Shown here one piece after another: positions 1 to 7,795 of a stretch of 64,000 nucleotides of DNA (positions within the stretch are counted from its first letter, which is position 1; each line of letters begins with the position of its first letter). Source of the stretch: Pseudomonas typographi (GTDB lineage Bacteria; Pseudomonadota; Gammaproteobacteria; Pseudomonadales; Pseudomonadaceae); contig NZ_JAAOCA010000025.1 in assembly GCF_014694385.1 (NCBI RefSeq), positions 42,017-106,016 of the forward strand, given 5' to 3'. Under the pieces are notes generated by a model that was given only the letters and a program-made list of their open reading frames with translations, was not told the origin of the DNA and did no database searches. A program made the translations under genes and the position numbers.

Positions 1-339
1 CGTAAGCCGCGCCACCGAGCTGATCGAGGCCAAGGCCTCACCCCGGAAGCCCATGCTGATCACCCGTTCGAGGTCTTCGAGGTCACGGATCTTGCTGGTG
101 GCATGGCGGGCCAGGGCCAGCGGCAGGTCATCGGCCTCGATGCCGCTGCCGTCGTCGCGCACCTTCAGCAGCTTCACCCCGCCCTGCTCGACGTCTATGT
201 CAATGCGCCGGGCACCGGAGTCCAGGCTGTTTTCCAGCAGCTCCTTTGCCACCGAAGCTGGGCGCTCAACCACCTCGCCCGCGGCGATCTGGTTGGCCAG
301 CCGCGGGCTAAGCAGTTCTATCCGGGCAAGTCCGGTCAT
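1..339 (-). CDS. mutL: DNA mismatch repair protein MutL, N-terminal part (runs off the window)
   Basis: Encodes the first 113 residues of MutL, the GHKL-type ATPase that links MutS mismatch recognition to strand removal. The sequence shows ATP-site motif I (KELLENSLDSG, with candidate catalytic Glu33 and Mg-binding Asn37), motif II (DDGSGI, 62-67) and motif III (TSKI followed by GFRGEAL, 97-103). The N-terminus (LANQIAAGEVVERPASV) is the family hallmark. ATG at 337-339 overlaps the amiB stop (ATGA), so the two genes are translationally coupled, which is the usual Pseudomonas order amiB-mutL. The remainder lies beyond position 1. Confidence 0.97.
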   Translation of the reverse strand, partial: MTGLARIELLSPRLANQIAAGEVVERPASVAKELLENSLDSGARRIDIDVEQGGVKLLKVRDDGSGIEADDLPLALARHATSKIRDLEDLERVISMGFRGEALASISSVARLT

Positions 340-1760
340 TGCTGGGCCGCCAAGGTGGTGGCCGGGGGAATGGTCAGCATTTGGCCTACCTTGAGTTCAT
401 CGTTCTTCAGGCCATTGGCGCTGCGCAGGGTTTCTACCGGAACATCATAACGAACGGCAAGCATGGCCAGGGTTTCGCCCGGGTGAACGCTGTGCTCGCG
501 GGCGCTGCTGGCAAGCTTGCCCTCGTCACGCAGCCAGGCTATGTAGGTGCCCGGCGGTGGGTTTTGTTCGAAGAACACCTTTACCCCTGCGCGGATCGAA
601 CGCGCCAAGGCTTGTTGGTGTTCCGGGCTCTGCAACTTCGAGGCTTCATTGGCGTTGGAGATGAACCCGGTTTCGACCAAGATCGACGGAATATCCGGCG
701 ACTTGAGTACCATGAAGCCGGCCTGTTCGACCCGCCCTTTGTGCAGCGAGGTGACCCGGCCAATGTTGCTGAGCACCTTTTGCCCCACGTTCAGGCTGCT
801 GGTCAGCGTGGCGGTCATCGACAAGTCGAGCAACACCCCGGCGAGCATGCGGTCTTTGTCGTCGAGGCTGACATTGCCGGCACCGCCGATCAGGTCGGAG
901 CGGTTTTCCGTATCGGCCAGCCAGCGCGCGGTTTCGGAAGTGGCGCCGCGGTCGGAGAGGGCAAATACCGAGGCGCCGAATGCCGCGGATGATGGCGCGG
1001 CGTCGGCATGGATCGACACGAACAGGTCGGCACCCTTCTTCCGGGCGATTTCGGTACGCCCACGCAGCGGGATGAAATAGTCGCCGCTGCGGGTTAATTC
1101 GGCGCGGAAACCTTTTTCTTGGTTGATCTGGCGCTGCACTTCGCGGGCGATCTGCAGGGTGATGTCTTTTTCATGCTGCCCGCGGGAGCCGGACGCGCCC
1201 GGGTCTTCGCCGCCGTGGCCGGCATCGACGGCGACGATGATGTCGCGTTTGCCACTGGGTGCGGCGGGCAATTTGAGGCCTGGGTTGGCGGGGCTGACCG
1301 GAATGGCCGGGGCCGTCGCGATGCCTGCCGGCGGCGTGGGTGCGGAGGCTTCGGCAGCGTCGGCAGGCTGGTCGTATAGGTCAACGACCAACCGGTTGCC
1401 GTACTGCTGGTTGGGCGGTAGCACGAAGCTTTTGGGGGTTACCGCCTTTTTAAGGTCGACCACCACACGCAGGTCCGTAGGCGTGCGCTGGGCCGTGCGC
1501 ACGCTAGTAATGGGCGTGTTGGCGGTGGCAACGTTGAGCGGCGCGGCCAGGCTGGCGCCGTTGATGTCGATCACTAACCGGTCGGGTGCCGTGAGCGTGA
1601 ACACACTGTGCTGTACGGGGCCAGATAAATCGAAAACCAGGCGGGTGTTGTCGGGGGCGCGCCACAGGCGCATGCTTTTTACCTGGGTAACCGCCCAGGC
1701 TTGTGCGGCGCACGCCGCAAACAGCAGCCCGATCACCGCAACCAGTGCGCGAATGCGCAT
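336..1760 (-). CDS. amiB: N-acetylmuramoyl-L-alanine amidase AmiB
   Basis: Periplasmic zinc amidase that cuts the peptide from MurNAc to split septal peptidoglycan. The 474 residues begin with a signal peptide (about 1-23, ending AQAWA), then an AMIN targeting domain (about 25-130), a Pro/Ala linker, the Amidase_3 catalytic domain (about 173-405) and a C-terminal LysM domain (about 425-470). Zinc-ligand motifs are visible: VDAGHGGEDPGA, a Glu after GSRGQH, SIHADA and LVETGFISN. Lies downstream of tsaE and overlaps mutL by 4 bp, so nnr-tsaE-amiB-mutL looks like one operon. Confidence 0.96.
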   Translation of the reverse strand: MRIRALVAVIGLLFAACAAQAWAVTQVKSMRLWRAPDNTRLVFDLSGPVQHSVFTLTAPDRLVIDINGASLAAPLNVATANTPITSVRTAQRTPTDLRVVVDLKKAVTPKSFVLPPNQQYGNRLVVDLYDQPADAAEASAPTPPAGIATAPAIPVSPANPGLKLPAAPSGKRDIIVAVDAGHGGEDPGASGSRGQHEKDITLQIAREVQRQINQEKGFRAELTRSGDYFIPLRGRTEIARKKGADLFVSIHADAAPSSAAFGASVFALSDRGATSETARWLADTENRSDLIGGAGNVSLDDKDRMLAGVLLDLSMTATLTSSLNVGQKVLSNIGRVTSLHKGRVEQAGFMVLKSPDIPSILVETGFISNANEASKLQSPEHQQALARSIRAGVKVFFEQNPPPGTYIAWLRDEGKLASSAREHSVHPGETLAMLAVRYDVPVETLRSANGLKNDELKVGQMLTIPPATTLAAQQ

Positions 1761-1772
1761 ATGTCCCCACCC

Positions 1773-2243
1773 CTAGATGAATTCGTTCGCCAACGCGGTG
1801 CTCCAGCTTTCGCCCCGTGCGCTGTGTGGCGCCAATTGCAGCGAACGCCCATGCGTCTGGGCGCTTATGTTAATGATGATGTCGGGGTTTGGCAAAACGC
1901 CGTACCCTTTTTCGGCCCATTCGACCAAGCACAGCGCAGTGCCGTCGAAGTAGTCGCGCACGCCCATGAATTCCAGCTCTTCAGGGTCCGCCAGGCGGTA
2001 CAGGTCGAAGTGGTAGACGCGCACGCTGCCCATTTCGTAGGGTTCGACCAAGGTGAAGGTGGGGCTCTTGACCGCACCTGGGTGGCCAAACCCACGGATG
2101 ATGCCACGTGACAGGGTGGTTTTCCCCATGCCCAGGTCGCCTTGCAGGAACACAACGCCCACGCCGCCGGTGAGCGCCCCCAGGCGGACGCCTAGGGCTG
2201 CCATGGCCTCTTCGCCGTTGATGCACAGCGTTACCGGCGGCAT
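1773..2243 (-). CDS. tsaE: tRNA threonylcarbamoyladenosine biosynthesis ATPase TsaE
   Basis: A 156-residue P-loop ATPase that works with TsaB/TsaD to make t6A37 on ANN-decoding tRNAs. Walker A is GDLGMGKT (35-42); SPTFTLVEPY and the LVEWAEKG stretch are also typical of the family. The open frame extends upstream, but the ATG at 2243 is chosen because the protein then begins just before the conserved fold at the usual family length. It overlaps the end of nnr by 13 bp and is followed 12 bp later by amiB, indicating one transcript. Confidence 0.95.
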   Translation of the reverse strand: MPPVTLCINGEEAMAALGVRLGALTGGVGVVFLQGDLGMGKTTLSRGIIRGFGHPGAVKSPTFTLVEPYEMGSVRVYHFDLYRLADPEELEFMGVRDYFDGTALCLVEWAEKGYGVLPNPDIIINISAQTHGRSLQLAPHSARGESWSTALANEFI

Positions 2244-3727
2244 GGGGCGATCTCTTCGAGCAACTGACGAATGGTCGGAATCAGATCGGCCGCCGCGAGC
2301 CCGCGGCCCTTGGCGCCCTGCCGCTCGCCGGCCATTGCGTGCAACCATACCCCCAGGCAGGCTGCGTCAAAAGCCTGCACATGCTGGCCAAGTAAGGCGC
2401 CGATTAGGCCGGCAAGCACATCGCCCAGGCCGCCGGTGGCCATCGCCGGGTGGCCATGTGCGCACACCGCCAGGCTGCCGTTGGGGGCAGCCACCAAGCT
2501 GCCGCTGCCCTTGAGCACGACCACACAGCCGTAGCGCTCGGCCAATGCCCGCACCGCAGCGGGGCGGTCGGCCTGCACCTGGGGCGTCGATAGGCCGAGC
2601 AGGCGCGCGGCTTCGCCGGGGTGGGGGGTGATCACCGCCTGCGCGGGCAACCGCACCGCACCCTGCGCGACCAAGTTAAGTGCATCGGCATCCCACACCT
2701 GGGGCTTGTCGCTGGCGGCAGCCACCGACAGCAGGCTACGGCCCCAGGCGCCCTGCCCCAAGCCGGGCCCGACCACCAGCACCGACGCCGGCTCGGCCAG
2801 TGCCAGCAATTGGTTGGCCGACTGCACGGCGGCGGCCATGACCTCTGGCAACCGCACCAGGGCCGCGCCCACATGTTCGGCACGGGTGGCCAGCGACACC
2901 ATGCCGGCACCGCCGCGCAGGGCCATTTCGGCGCTCATCAAGGTGGCCCCGCCGGTGCCGTGGTCGCCACCGATCACCAGCACGCGGCCAAACTGCCCTT
3001 TGTGGGCGGTCGCCGCGCGACGGGCGGGCAGCACCAGGTTATCCGGCGCCAGCAGGCGCGCCGCCGGCGGCTGGGCGGCGATGATCGAAGCGCTGGCCTG
3101 CAAACAGTCGAACACCACCTCGCCAACCTGGTCGGCGGCCTGGCCGGTGAACAGGCCCAGCTTCAAGCCGATGAAGGTGACCGTTAGCTGCGCGCGCACG
3201 GCTTGCCCCAACACGCTGCCGGTGTCGGCACACAGCCCGGACGGAATATCTACCGCTACCACCGGCAAGCTGCTGTTATTCAGGGTTTCGATCACCGCCG
3301 CATAGGGCGCCCTGACCTCACCCTTGAGCCCCGTGCCAAGCAGGGCGTCCAGCACCACCCCAGCCAAGCTGGCGCCGGCGTGCCACGGCGCCATCGGTAC
3401 CTGCCCGGCCACCGCCTGTGCGTGGGCTTGGGCAGCATCGCCGCGCAGGCGGCCGGGCTCTACCACTTGCCATACCTGCACGGCCCAGCCGGCGCGGTGC
3501 GCCAGGCAGGCCACCAGGTAACCGTCGCCGGCGTTGTTGCCGTGGCCGGCCAGCACGGTCAATTGGCCCGCTTGTGGCCAACGGCGGCGCACTGCACGCC
3601 ACGTGGCCAGGGCAGCACGCTGCATCAACTCGAAACCTGGGGTACCGGCCGCGATCAGGCGCGCATCGAGTTCACGCACCTGGGCGGCGCTGTACAGGTG
3701 ATCGGAAAGGCGGTGGTCGGTCGGCAT
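2231..3727 (-). CDS. nnr: Bifunctional NAD(P)H-hydrate epimerase / ADP-dependent NAD(P)H-hydrate dehydratase
   Basis: Repairs hydrated NAD(P)H: the N-terminal YjeF_N domain (about 1-215) epimerises NAD(P)HX and the C-terminal ribokinase-like domain (about 230-490) dehydrates it. Seen: AGHGNNAGDGYLVA in the epimerase, VLVIGGDHGTGGA, WDADALNL, and VLKGSGSLVA...TGGLGDVLAGLIG in the dehydratase. About 498 residues from the ATG at 3727; an upstream in-frame start exists but would cross the divergent promoter region shared with queG. First gene of the nnr-tsaE-amiB-mutL run. Confidence 0.95.
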   Translation of the reverse strand: MPTDHRLSDHLYSAAQVRELDARLIAAGTPGFELMQRAALATWRAVRRRWPQAGQLTVLAGHGNNAGDGYLVACLAHRAGWAVQVWQVVEPGRLRGDAAQAHAQAVAGQVPMAPWHAGASLAGVVLDALLGTGLKGEVRAPYAAVIETLNNSSLPVVAVDIPSGLCADTGSVLGQAVRAQLTVTFIGLKLGLFTGQAADQVGEVVFDCLQASASIIAAQPPAARLLAPDNLVLPARRAATAHKGQFGRVLVIGGDHGTGGATLMSAEMALRGGAGMVSLATRAEHVGAALVRLPEVMAAAVQSANQLLALAEPASVLVVGPGLGQGAWGRSLLSVAAASDKPQVWDADALNLVAQGAVRLPAQAVITPHPGEAARLLGLSTPQVQADRPAAVRALAERYGCVVVLKGSGSLVAAPNGSLAVCAHGHPAMATGGLGDVLAGLIGALLGQHVQAFDAACLGVWLHAMAGERQGAKGRGLAAADLIPTIRQLLEEIAPCRR

Positions 3728-3791
3728 GGGTCTACCATCGGCGCGGATGTCTGGCAGAATTATACGCACCAAACAGCGGTTTCCTCAGCTC

Positions 3792-4868
3792 ATGACTTCC
3801 CTGCCCCACAACCTCCCCGCGCTGGCCGAACAAATCAAGGCCTGGGGCCGCGAACTGGGCTTCCAGCAAGTGGGCATTGCCACGGTCGAACTCGGCGAAC
3901 ACGAGCAGCACCTCAAACGCTGGCTGGCGGCGGGCTACCATGGGGAAATGGACTACATGGCCGCCCATGGCGATAAACGCTCGCGGCCGGCCGAATTGGT
4001 GCCGGGTACCGTCCGGGTAGTCTCATTGCGCATGGACTACCTGCCAGGTGATACGCAAATGGCCCAACGCCTGGCGCAGCCGGAAAAAGCCTATGTGTCG
4101 CGCTACGCCCTGGGCCGCGACTATCACAAATTGATCCGCAAACGCGTGGCCCAGTTGGCCGAAAAGGTCCAGGGGCTGATCGGGCCGTTCGGCTATAGGG
4201 CATTCGTCGACAGCGCCCCGGTGCTGGAAAAAGCCATTGCCGAGCAGGCCGGGCTAGGCTGGATCGGCAAGAACACCCTGGTGCTCAACCGCCAGGCCGG
4301 CAGTTATTTTTTTCTCGCCGAGTTGTTCCTCGACCTACCGCTGCCGGCCGACCCCGCCTACGGCAGTGAACATTGCGGGCGCTGCAGCGCCTGCCTGGAT
4401 ATTTGCCCCACCCAGGCCTTCGCCGGCCCCTACCAACTCGATGCCCGGCGCTGCATCTCTTACCTTACGATCGAGCTTAAAGGCCCCATCCCCGTCGAAC
4501 TGCGGCCGTTGATTGGTAACCGCGTGTTCGGTTGCGACGATTGCCAGATCGTTTGCCCGTGGAACCGTTTTGCCCGGCCATCGGGCGAAGGGGACTTCGC
4601 GCCGCGCCATGGCCTGGACAACACTGAGCTGGCGGCGCTGTTTCGCTGGGATGAGCCCACCTTCCTCAGCCAAACGGAAGGCTCGCCCCTGCGCCGGGCC
4701 GGCTATGAGCGCTTTTTGCGCAACCTGGCGGTAGGGCTGGGCAATGCACCGGCTACGGTGCCCGTGCTCGAAGCACTCAAGGCGCGCCGCGAACACCCCT
4801 CGGCGCTGGTGCGCGAGCATGTTGGGTGGGCCTTGGCAAGGCACGGCGCGGCCCCGCTGAAGGGCTGA
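3792..4868 (+). CDS. queG: Epoxyqueuosine reductase QueG
   Basis: Cobalamin- and Fe-S-dependent enzyme for the last step of queuosine synthesis in tRNA anticodons. In this 358-residue protein the candidate catalytic Asp140 lies in RAFVDSAPVLEKA. Two 4Fe-4S ferredoxin-like cysteine groups are present: C195, C198, C201, C205 and C221, C248, C251, C255. The ATG at 3792 is preferred over an upstream in-frame ATG because it lines up with the family N-terminus. Divergently transcribed from nnr with only 64 bp between. Confidence 0.96.
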   Translation: MTSLPHNLPALAEQIKAWGRELGFQQVGIATVELGEHEQHLKRWLAAGYHGEMDYMAAHGDKRSRPAELVPGTVRVVSLRMDYLPGDTQMAQRLAQPEKAYVSRYALGRDYHKLIRKRVAQLAEKVQGLIGPFGYRAFVDSAPVLEKAIAEQAGLGWIGKNTLVLNRQAGSYFFLAELFLDLPLPADPAYGSEHCGRCSACLDICPTQAFAGPYQLDARRCISYLTIELKGPIPVELRPLIGNRVFGCDDCQIVCPWNRFARPSGEGDFAPRHGLDNTELAALFRWDEPTFLSQTEGSPLRRAGYERFLRNLAVGLGNAPATVPVLEALKARREHPSALVREHVGWALARHGAAPLKG

Positions 4869-4912
4869 TGGCCACGCACGTTGCACGGGGGGCTGGGCAG
4901 GCCCGCGCCGGT

Positions 4913-5455
4913 TCACACCCTGATGAAATGCTTACGGTAATGCTGCAATTCGGCAATAGACTCGCGGATGTCATCCAGGGCTAGGTGCGTGCTGCCCTTG
5001 CTGAAGCTGTCTTTCACATGGGGCGCCCAGCGTGCGGCCAGTTCCTTGAGGGTCGAAACGTCCAGGTTGCGGTAATGAAAGTAGCCTTCCAGCGCCGGCA
5101 TATGCCGGTAGAGGAACCGGCGGTCTTGGCAGATGCTGTTGCCACAGATCGGCGATTTGCCCTTCGGCACCCACTGTTCGAGAAAGGCGAGGGTTTGTGC
5201 CTCGGCCTCAGCCATGGAAACGCTGCTCGTGCGCACGCGCTGGGTCAGCCCAGAGCCGCCGTGTTGGCGGGTGTTCCATTCGTCCATGCGGGCAAGCACT
5301 TCATCGCTATGGTGGATGGCGATCACTGGCCCTTCGGCCAAGGTGTTGAGCTCGCTGTCGGTAACGATGGTGGCCATCTCGATGATGACGTCGCTGTCTG
5401 GGTCCAGCCCGGTCATTTCCAGGTCGATCCAGATCAGGTTTTGTGGGTTTTGCAT
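4913..5455 (-). CDS. orn: Oligoribonuclease Orn
   Basis: DEDDh-family 3'-5' exonuclease of 180 residues that clears dinucleotides, including pGpG from c-di-GMP breakdown. The first DED motif is at WIDLEMTGLD (D11, E13). Family stretches GNSICQDRRFLYRHMP, YRNLDVSTLKELA and the C-terminal HLALDDIRESI are present. A longer upstream frame exists, but it runs antisense into rsgA; the ATG at 5455 gives the standard length. Divergent to rsgA. Confidence 0.97.
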   Translation of the reverse strand: MQNPQNLIWIDLEMTGLDPDSDVIIEMATIVTDSELNTLAEGPVIAIHHSDEVLARMDEWNTRQHGGSGLTQRVRTSSVSMAEAEAQTLAFLEQWVPKGKSPICGNSICQDRRFLYRHMPALEGYFHYRNLDVSTLKELAARWAPHVKDSFSKGSTHLALDDIRESIAELQHYRKHFIRV

Positions 5456-5558
5456 ACTGTGCTCCTTGGCTACTGCTGCGCAGTTTAGCCCAGTCATCGT
5501 GCTAAACTCGCGTGCTTCAACCCGCCGGCGGCTTATACCGCGCTTACACGAGAAGTTC

Positions 5559-6590
5559 ATGGCCAAACGCCAGCTCACCCGCCGCCAAGCCTGGCGCATC
5601 GACAAGGTCCAGAATGAGCGCGCCTCCCGCGCCGCCAGGCGCGAGTCGCAAGCGCTGGAAACCCTCGAAGGGGGCGACCTGGGGCCGGAGCAAAACGGCC
5701 TGGTGATCGCCCACTTCGGGGTGCAGGTCGAGGTCGAAGGCCTGGGCGGTGACCACGACGGCCAGGTTGCCCGCTGCCACTTGCGCGCCAACCTGCCCAC
5801 GCTGGTAACGGGCGACCATGTGGTGTGGCGCGCCGGCAACCAGGGGGACGGCGTGATCGTGGCGCAGTTGCCCCGCCGCAGCGAGCTGTGCCGGCCCGAC
5901 TCACGTGGCCAGCTCAAACCTGTGGCCGGTAACGTCGATCAAATCGTGATCGTGTTCGCGCCGGCACCCGAGCCCCACGCCAACCTGATCGACCGCTACC
6001 TGGTCGCCGCCGAGCATGCGGGCATCCAGCCGCTGCTGTTACTGAACAAGGCCGACATCCTCGACGAGCAAAACGGCCCGGCACTGCATGCGCTGCTGCA
6101 GGTGTACCGCGACTTGGGTTACCCGCTGCTGGAAGTGTCGGCGCACCAGGGCAATGGCATGCAGCACCTGCAGGAGCAACTCAAAGGGCATACCAGTGTG
6201 TTCGTCGGCCAATCGGGTGTGGGCAAATCCTCGCTGGTCAACGGCTTGCTGCCCGGCGTAGGCACACGTGTAGGGGCGCTGTCGCAATGGTCGGGCCAGG
6301 GCACCCACACCACCACCACGGCCCGGCTGTTCCACTTCCCAGGCGGCGGCAACCTGATCGACTCACCTGGCATTCGCGAATTCGGGCTGGTGCATGTGAG
6401 CCGTGACGACGTCGAAGCGGGGTTCATCGAGTTCGCAGGGTTACTGGGGCACTGCCGCTTCCGCGACTGCAAGCATGATCGGGAGCCGGGCTGTGCATTG
6501 CTCGAAGCGCTGGCGGCCGGGCGCATCCACCCGCAACGCATGCACAGCTACCGCTCGATCATCGCCAGCCTGCCCAAGGAAACCTTCTGA
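5559..6590 (+). CDS. rsgA: Small ribosomal subunit biogenesis GTPase RsgA
   Basis: Circularly permuted GTPase that checks late 30S maturation. The 343 residues contain an N-terminal basic region and OB fold, then GTPase motifs in permuted order: NKAD (G4), GQSGVGKSSL (G1), TTTTARL (G2) and DSPG (G3). A C-terminal zinc finger is visible (CRFRDCKHDREPGC). ATG 5559 is used; upstream in-frame codons are antisense to orn. The 259 bp after its stop separate it from the TIR-fold cassette. Confidence 0.96.
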   Translation: MAKRQLTRRQAWRIDKVQNERASRAARRESQALETLEGGDLGPEQNGLVIAHFGVQVEVEGLGGDHDGQVARCHLRANLPTLVTGDHVVWRAGNQGDGVIVAQLPRRSELCRPDSRGQLKPVAGNVDQIVIVFAPAPEPHANLIDRYLVAAEHAGIQPLLLLNKADILDEQNGPALHALLQVYRDLGYPLLEVSAHQGNGMQHLQEQLKGHTSVFVGQSGVGKSSLVNGLLPGVGTRVGALSQWSGQGTHTTTTARLFHFPGGGNLIDSPGIREFGLVHVSRDDVEAGFIEFAGLLGHCRFRDCKHDREPGCALLEALAAGRIHPQRMHSYRSIIASLPKETF

Positions 6591-6849
6591 CCGCCCATTG
6601 GGGCCTGGTGCCCAGGGGCACGCACGCCCATTGACGCGTGGGTATTGCTCCCGGGCGAGGCGCCGTGGCAAGCCATCGCAGGGCTATGGCGAGTAGGCGG
6701 CACCGCGCCCCAGCAGCATAACCGCGGCCACCATGGGGTAGCCGACGGCTGAAGCCTCCACTCGGAAAACATAACGTTTTTCAACCATTGTGGCCTCGCC
6801 CTCCGAAACTGCCAAAGGTAGCACCGTTTACCGTTCACGAGCGCCGGCC
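6591..6849. other. Gap between rsgA and the TIR cassette
   Basis: No gene is supported in these 259 bp; open frames here lack family resemblance. The stretch ACATAACGTTTTTCAACCATTG before 6790 is somewhat A/T-richer than its surroundings and may carry the promoter of the TIR cassette, but no consensus -35/-10 pair was found. Confidence 0.4.
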
Positions 6850-7251
6850 ATGCCTATCTACCCTTTGTTCGCCAGCCATTCCTGGAGCTACTGCGACGCC
6901 CATGCGCGCCTGATACAAATGCTCAGGGCCCACCCGGAAATAGACGTACGCAGTTTAGCCGTGCCGAACCGGGCGCCGAACCTCGATGGGCCCGCCGCCG
7001 ATACGCTGGCGTTTGCGCTGGAGGCCAAGATTCGCCCCTGCGCGGTGGTGCTGATCATGGCCGGGGTCTATGCAACCTACAGCGCCTGGATCAACCCGGA
7101 AATCGAGATCGCCAAGCGCTTGGGCAAGCCCATCATCGCGGTCAAGCCCTGGGGGCCCCAACGTATTTCCGGGCCTGTGCGCGCGGCGGCCAACGAGGAA
7201 TGCCCGTGGAACAGCGTCAGCATCGTGCGGGCCATCACCCGGTGGGCATGA
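6850..7251 (+). CDS. ThsB/MTH538-type TIR-like protein
   Basis: A 133-residue single-domain protein resembling the ThsB TIR-like family (formerly DUF1863). Seen: an N-terminal beta-strand and loop PLFASHSWSY (5-14), a Val-rich strand CAVVLIMAGVY (64-74), a Trp-x3-Glu element WINPEIEIAK (W80, E84) and strand KPIIAVKPWG (93-102). In Thoeris, ThsB proteins of this fold make a cyclic-ADP-ribose-type signal that activates ThsA. No ThsA-like gene (SIR2 or macro/SLOG) is beside it. ATG 6850 is chosen as it places the SHSW motif at the N-terminus, as in the family; the Shine-Dalgarno is weak. A second TIR gene follows after 43 bp. Function inferred, not shown. Confidence 0.8.
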   Translation: MPIYPLFASHSWSYCDAHARLIQMLRAHPEIDVRSLAVPNRAPNLDGPAADTLAFALEAKIRPCAVVLIMAGVYATYSAWINPEIEIAKRLGKPIIAVKPWGPQRISGPVRAAANEECPWNSVSIVRAITRWA

Positions 7252-7294
7252 GCGGCGGGTATTTCCGCGCACTGGCCAGCAAGCGGCATGTGGG

Positions 7295-7795
7295 ATGAGC
7301 GTTTTCATTTCGTACCGGCACACCGACCGTTCCCAAGCCTTGGCCGTGCAAGAGCGGCTTCGGCATCAAGGCATAGACACGCGCCTGGACGTGATGGATG
7401 AGCCGGCGCGCAGTACCGGTGACATTGCCCGGCTAATCACCGGGCGCATCCGCGAAGCTACGCATTTGCTGGCGGTGGTATCACAGCCTATCGGCCAAGC
7501 CTGGTGGGTACCGTTCGGCATAGGCGAAGCCGCCATTACCGATACGCGCATCACCACGCTTCAGGTGGGGCTGGCCAAGCTGCCGGAATACCTCGACCAA
7601 TGGCCGCTGCTACGTACCTATAGCGACCTTAGCGCGTTCATATACGAGTACCACAAGGACCGGCAAGCCGCATTGCTCGATTCGATCGGCCTGCAACGCT
7701 GCGTGTTTCGCGAAGGCGTTGGCCACAGCTGCGGGGCACTGCGCACGGCGGAAGATTTCCACCGCGCGCTCAGGCAGCGCCTCAAGGGCGTGTGA
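7295..7795 (+). CDS. TIR-domain protein
   Basis: A 166-residue protein whose N-terminal two thirds is a TIR domain. Seen: the first strand/BB-loop start VFISYRHTDR (3-12), RLRHQGIDTRLDVMD, the strand THLLAVVSQP (56-65) and the Trp-x6-Glu element WWVPFGIGEA (W70/W71, E78), E78 being the candidate catalytic Glu of NAD-cleaving TIRs. The C-terminal ~50 residues are helical and unassigned. It follows the ThsB-like gene in the same direction, and its TGA (7793-7795) directly abuts the motB stop on the other strand. Likely NAD-metabolising or signalling partner of the upstream gene; this is inference. Confidence 0.8.
   Translation: MSVFISYRHTDRSQALAVQERLRHQGIDTRLDVMDEPARSTGDIARLITGRIREATHLLAVVSQPIGQAWWVPFGIGEAAITDTRITTLQVGLAKLPEYLDQWPLLRTYSDLSAFIYEYHKDRQAALLDSIGLQRCVFREGVGHSCGALRTAEDFHRALRQRLKGV

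Noticed and set aside
6850..7795. Calling the TIR pair a Thoeris system
   Set aside because: Thoeris needs ThsA (SIR2 or other effector domains). Neither neighbour encodes one: rsgA lies on one side and motB on the other.
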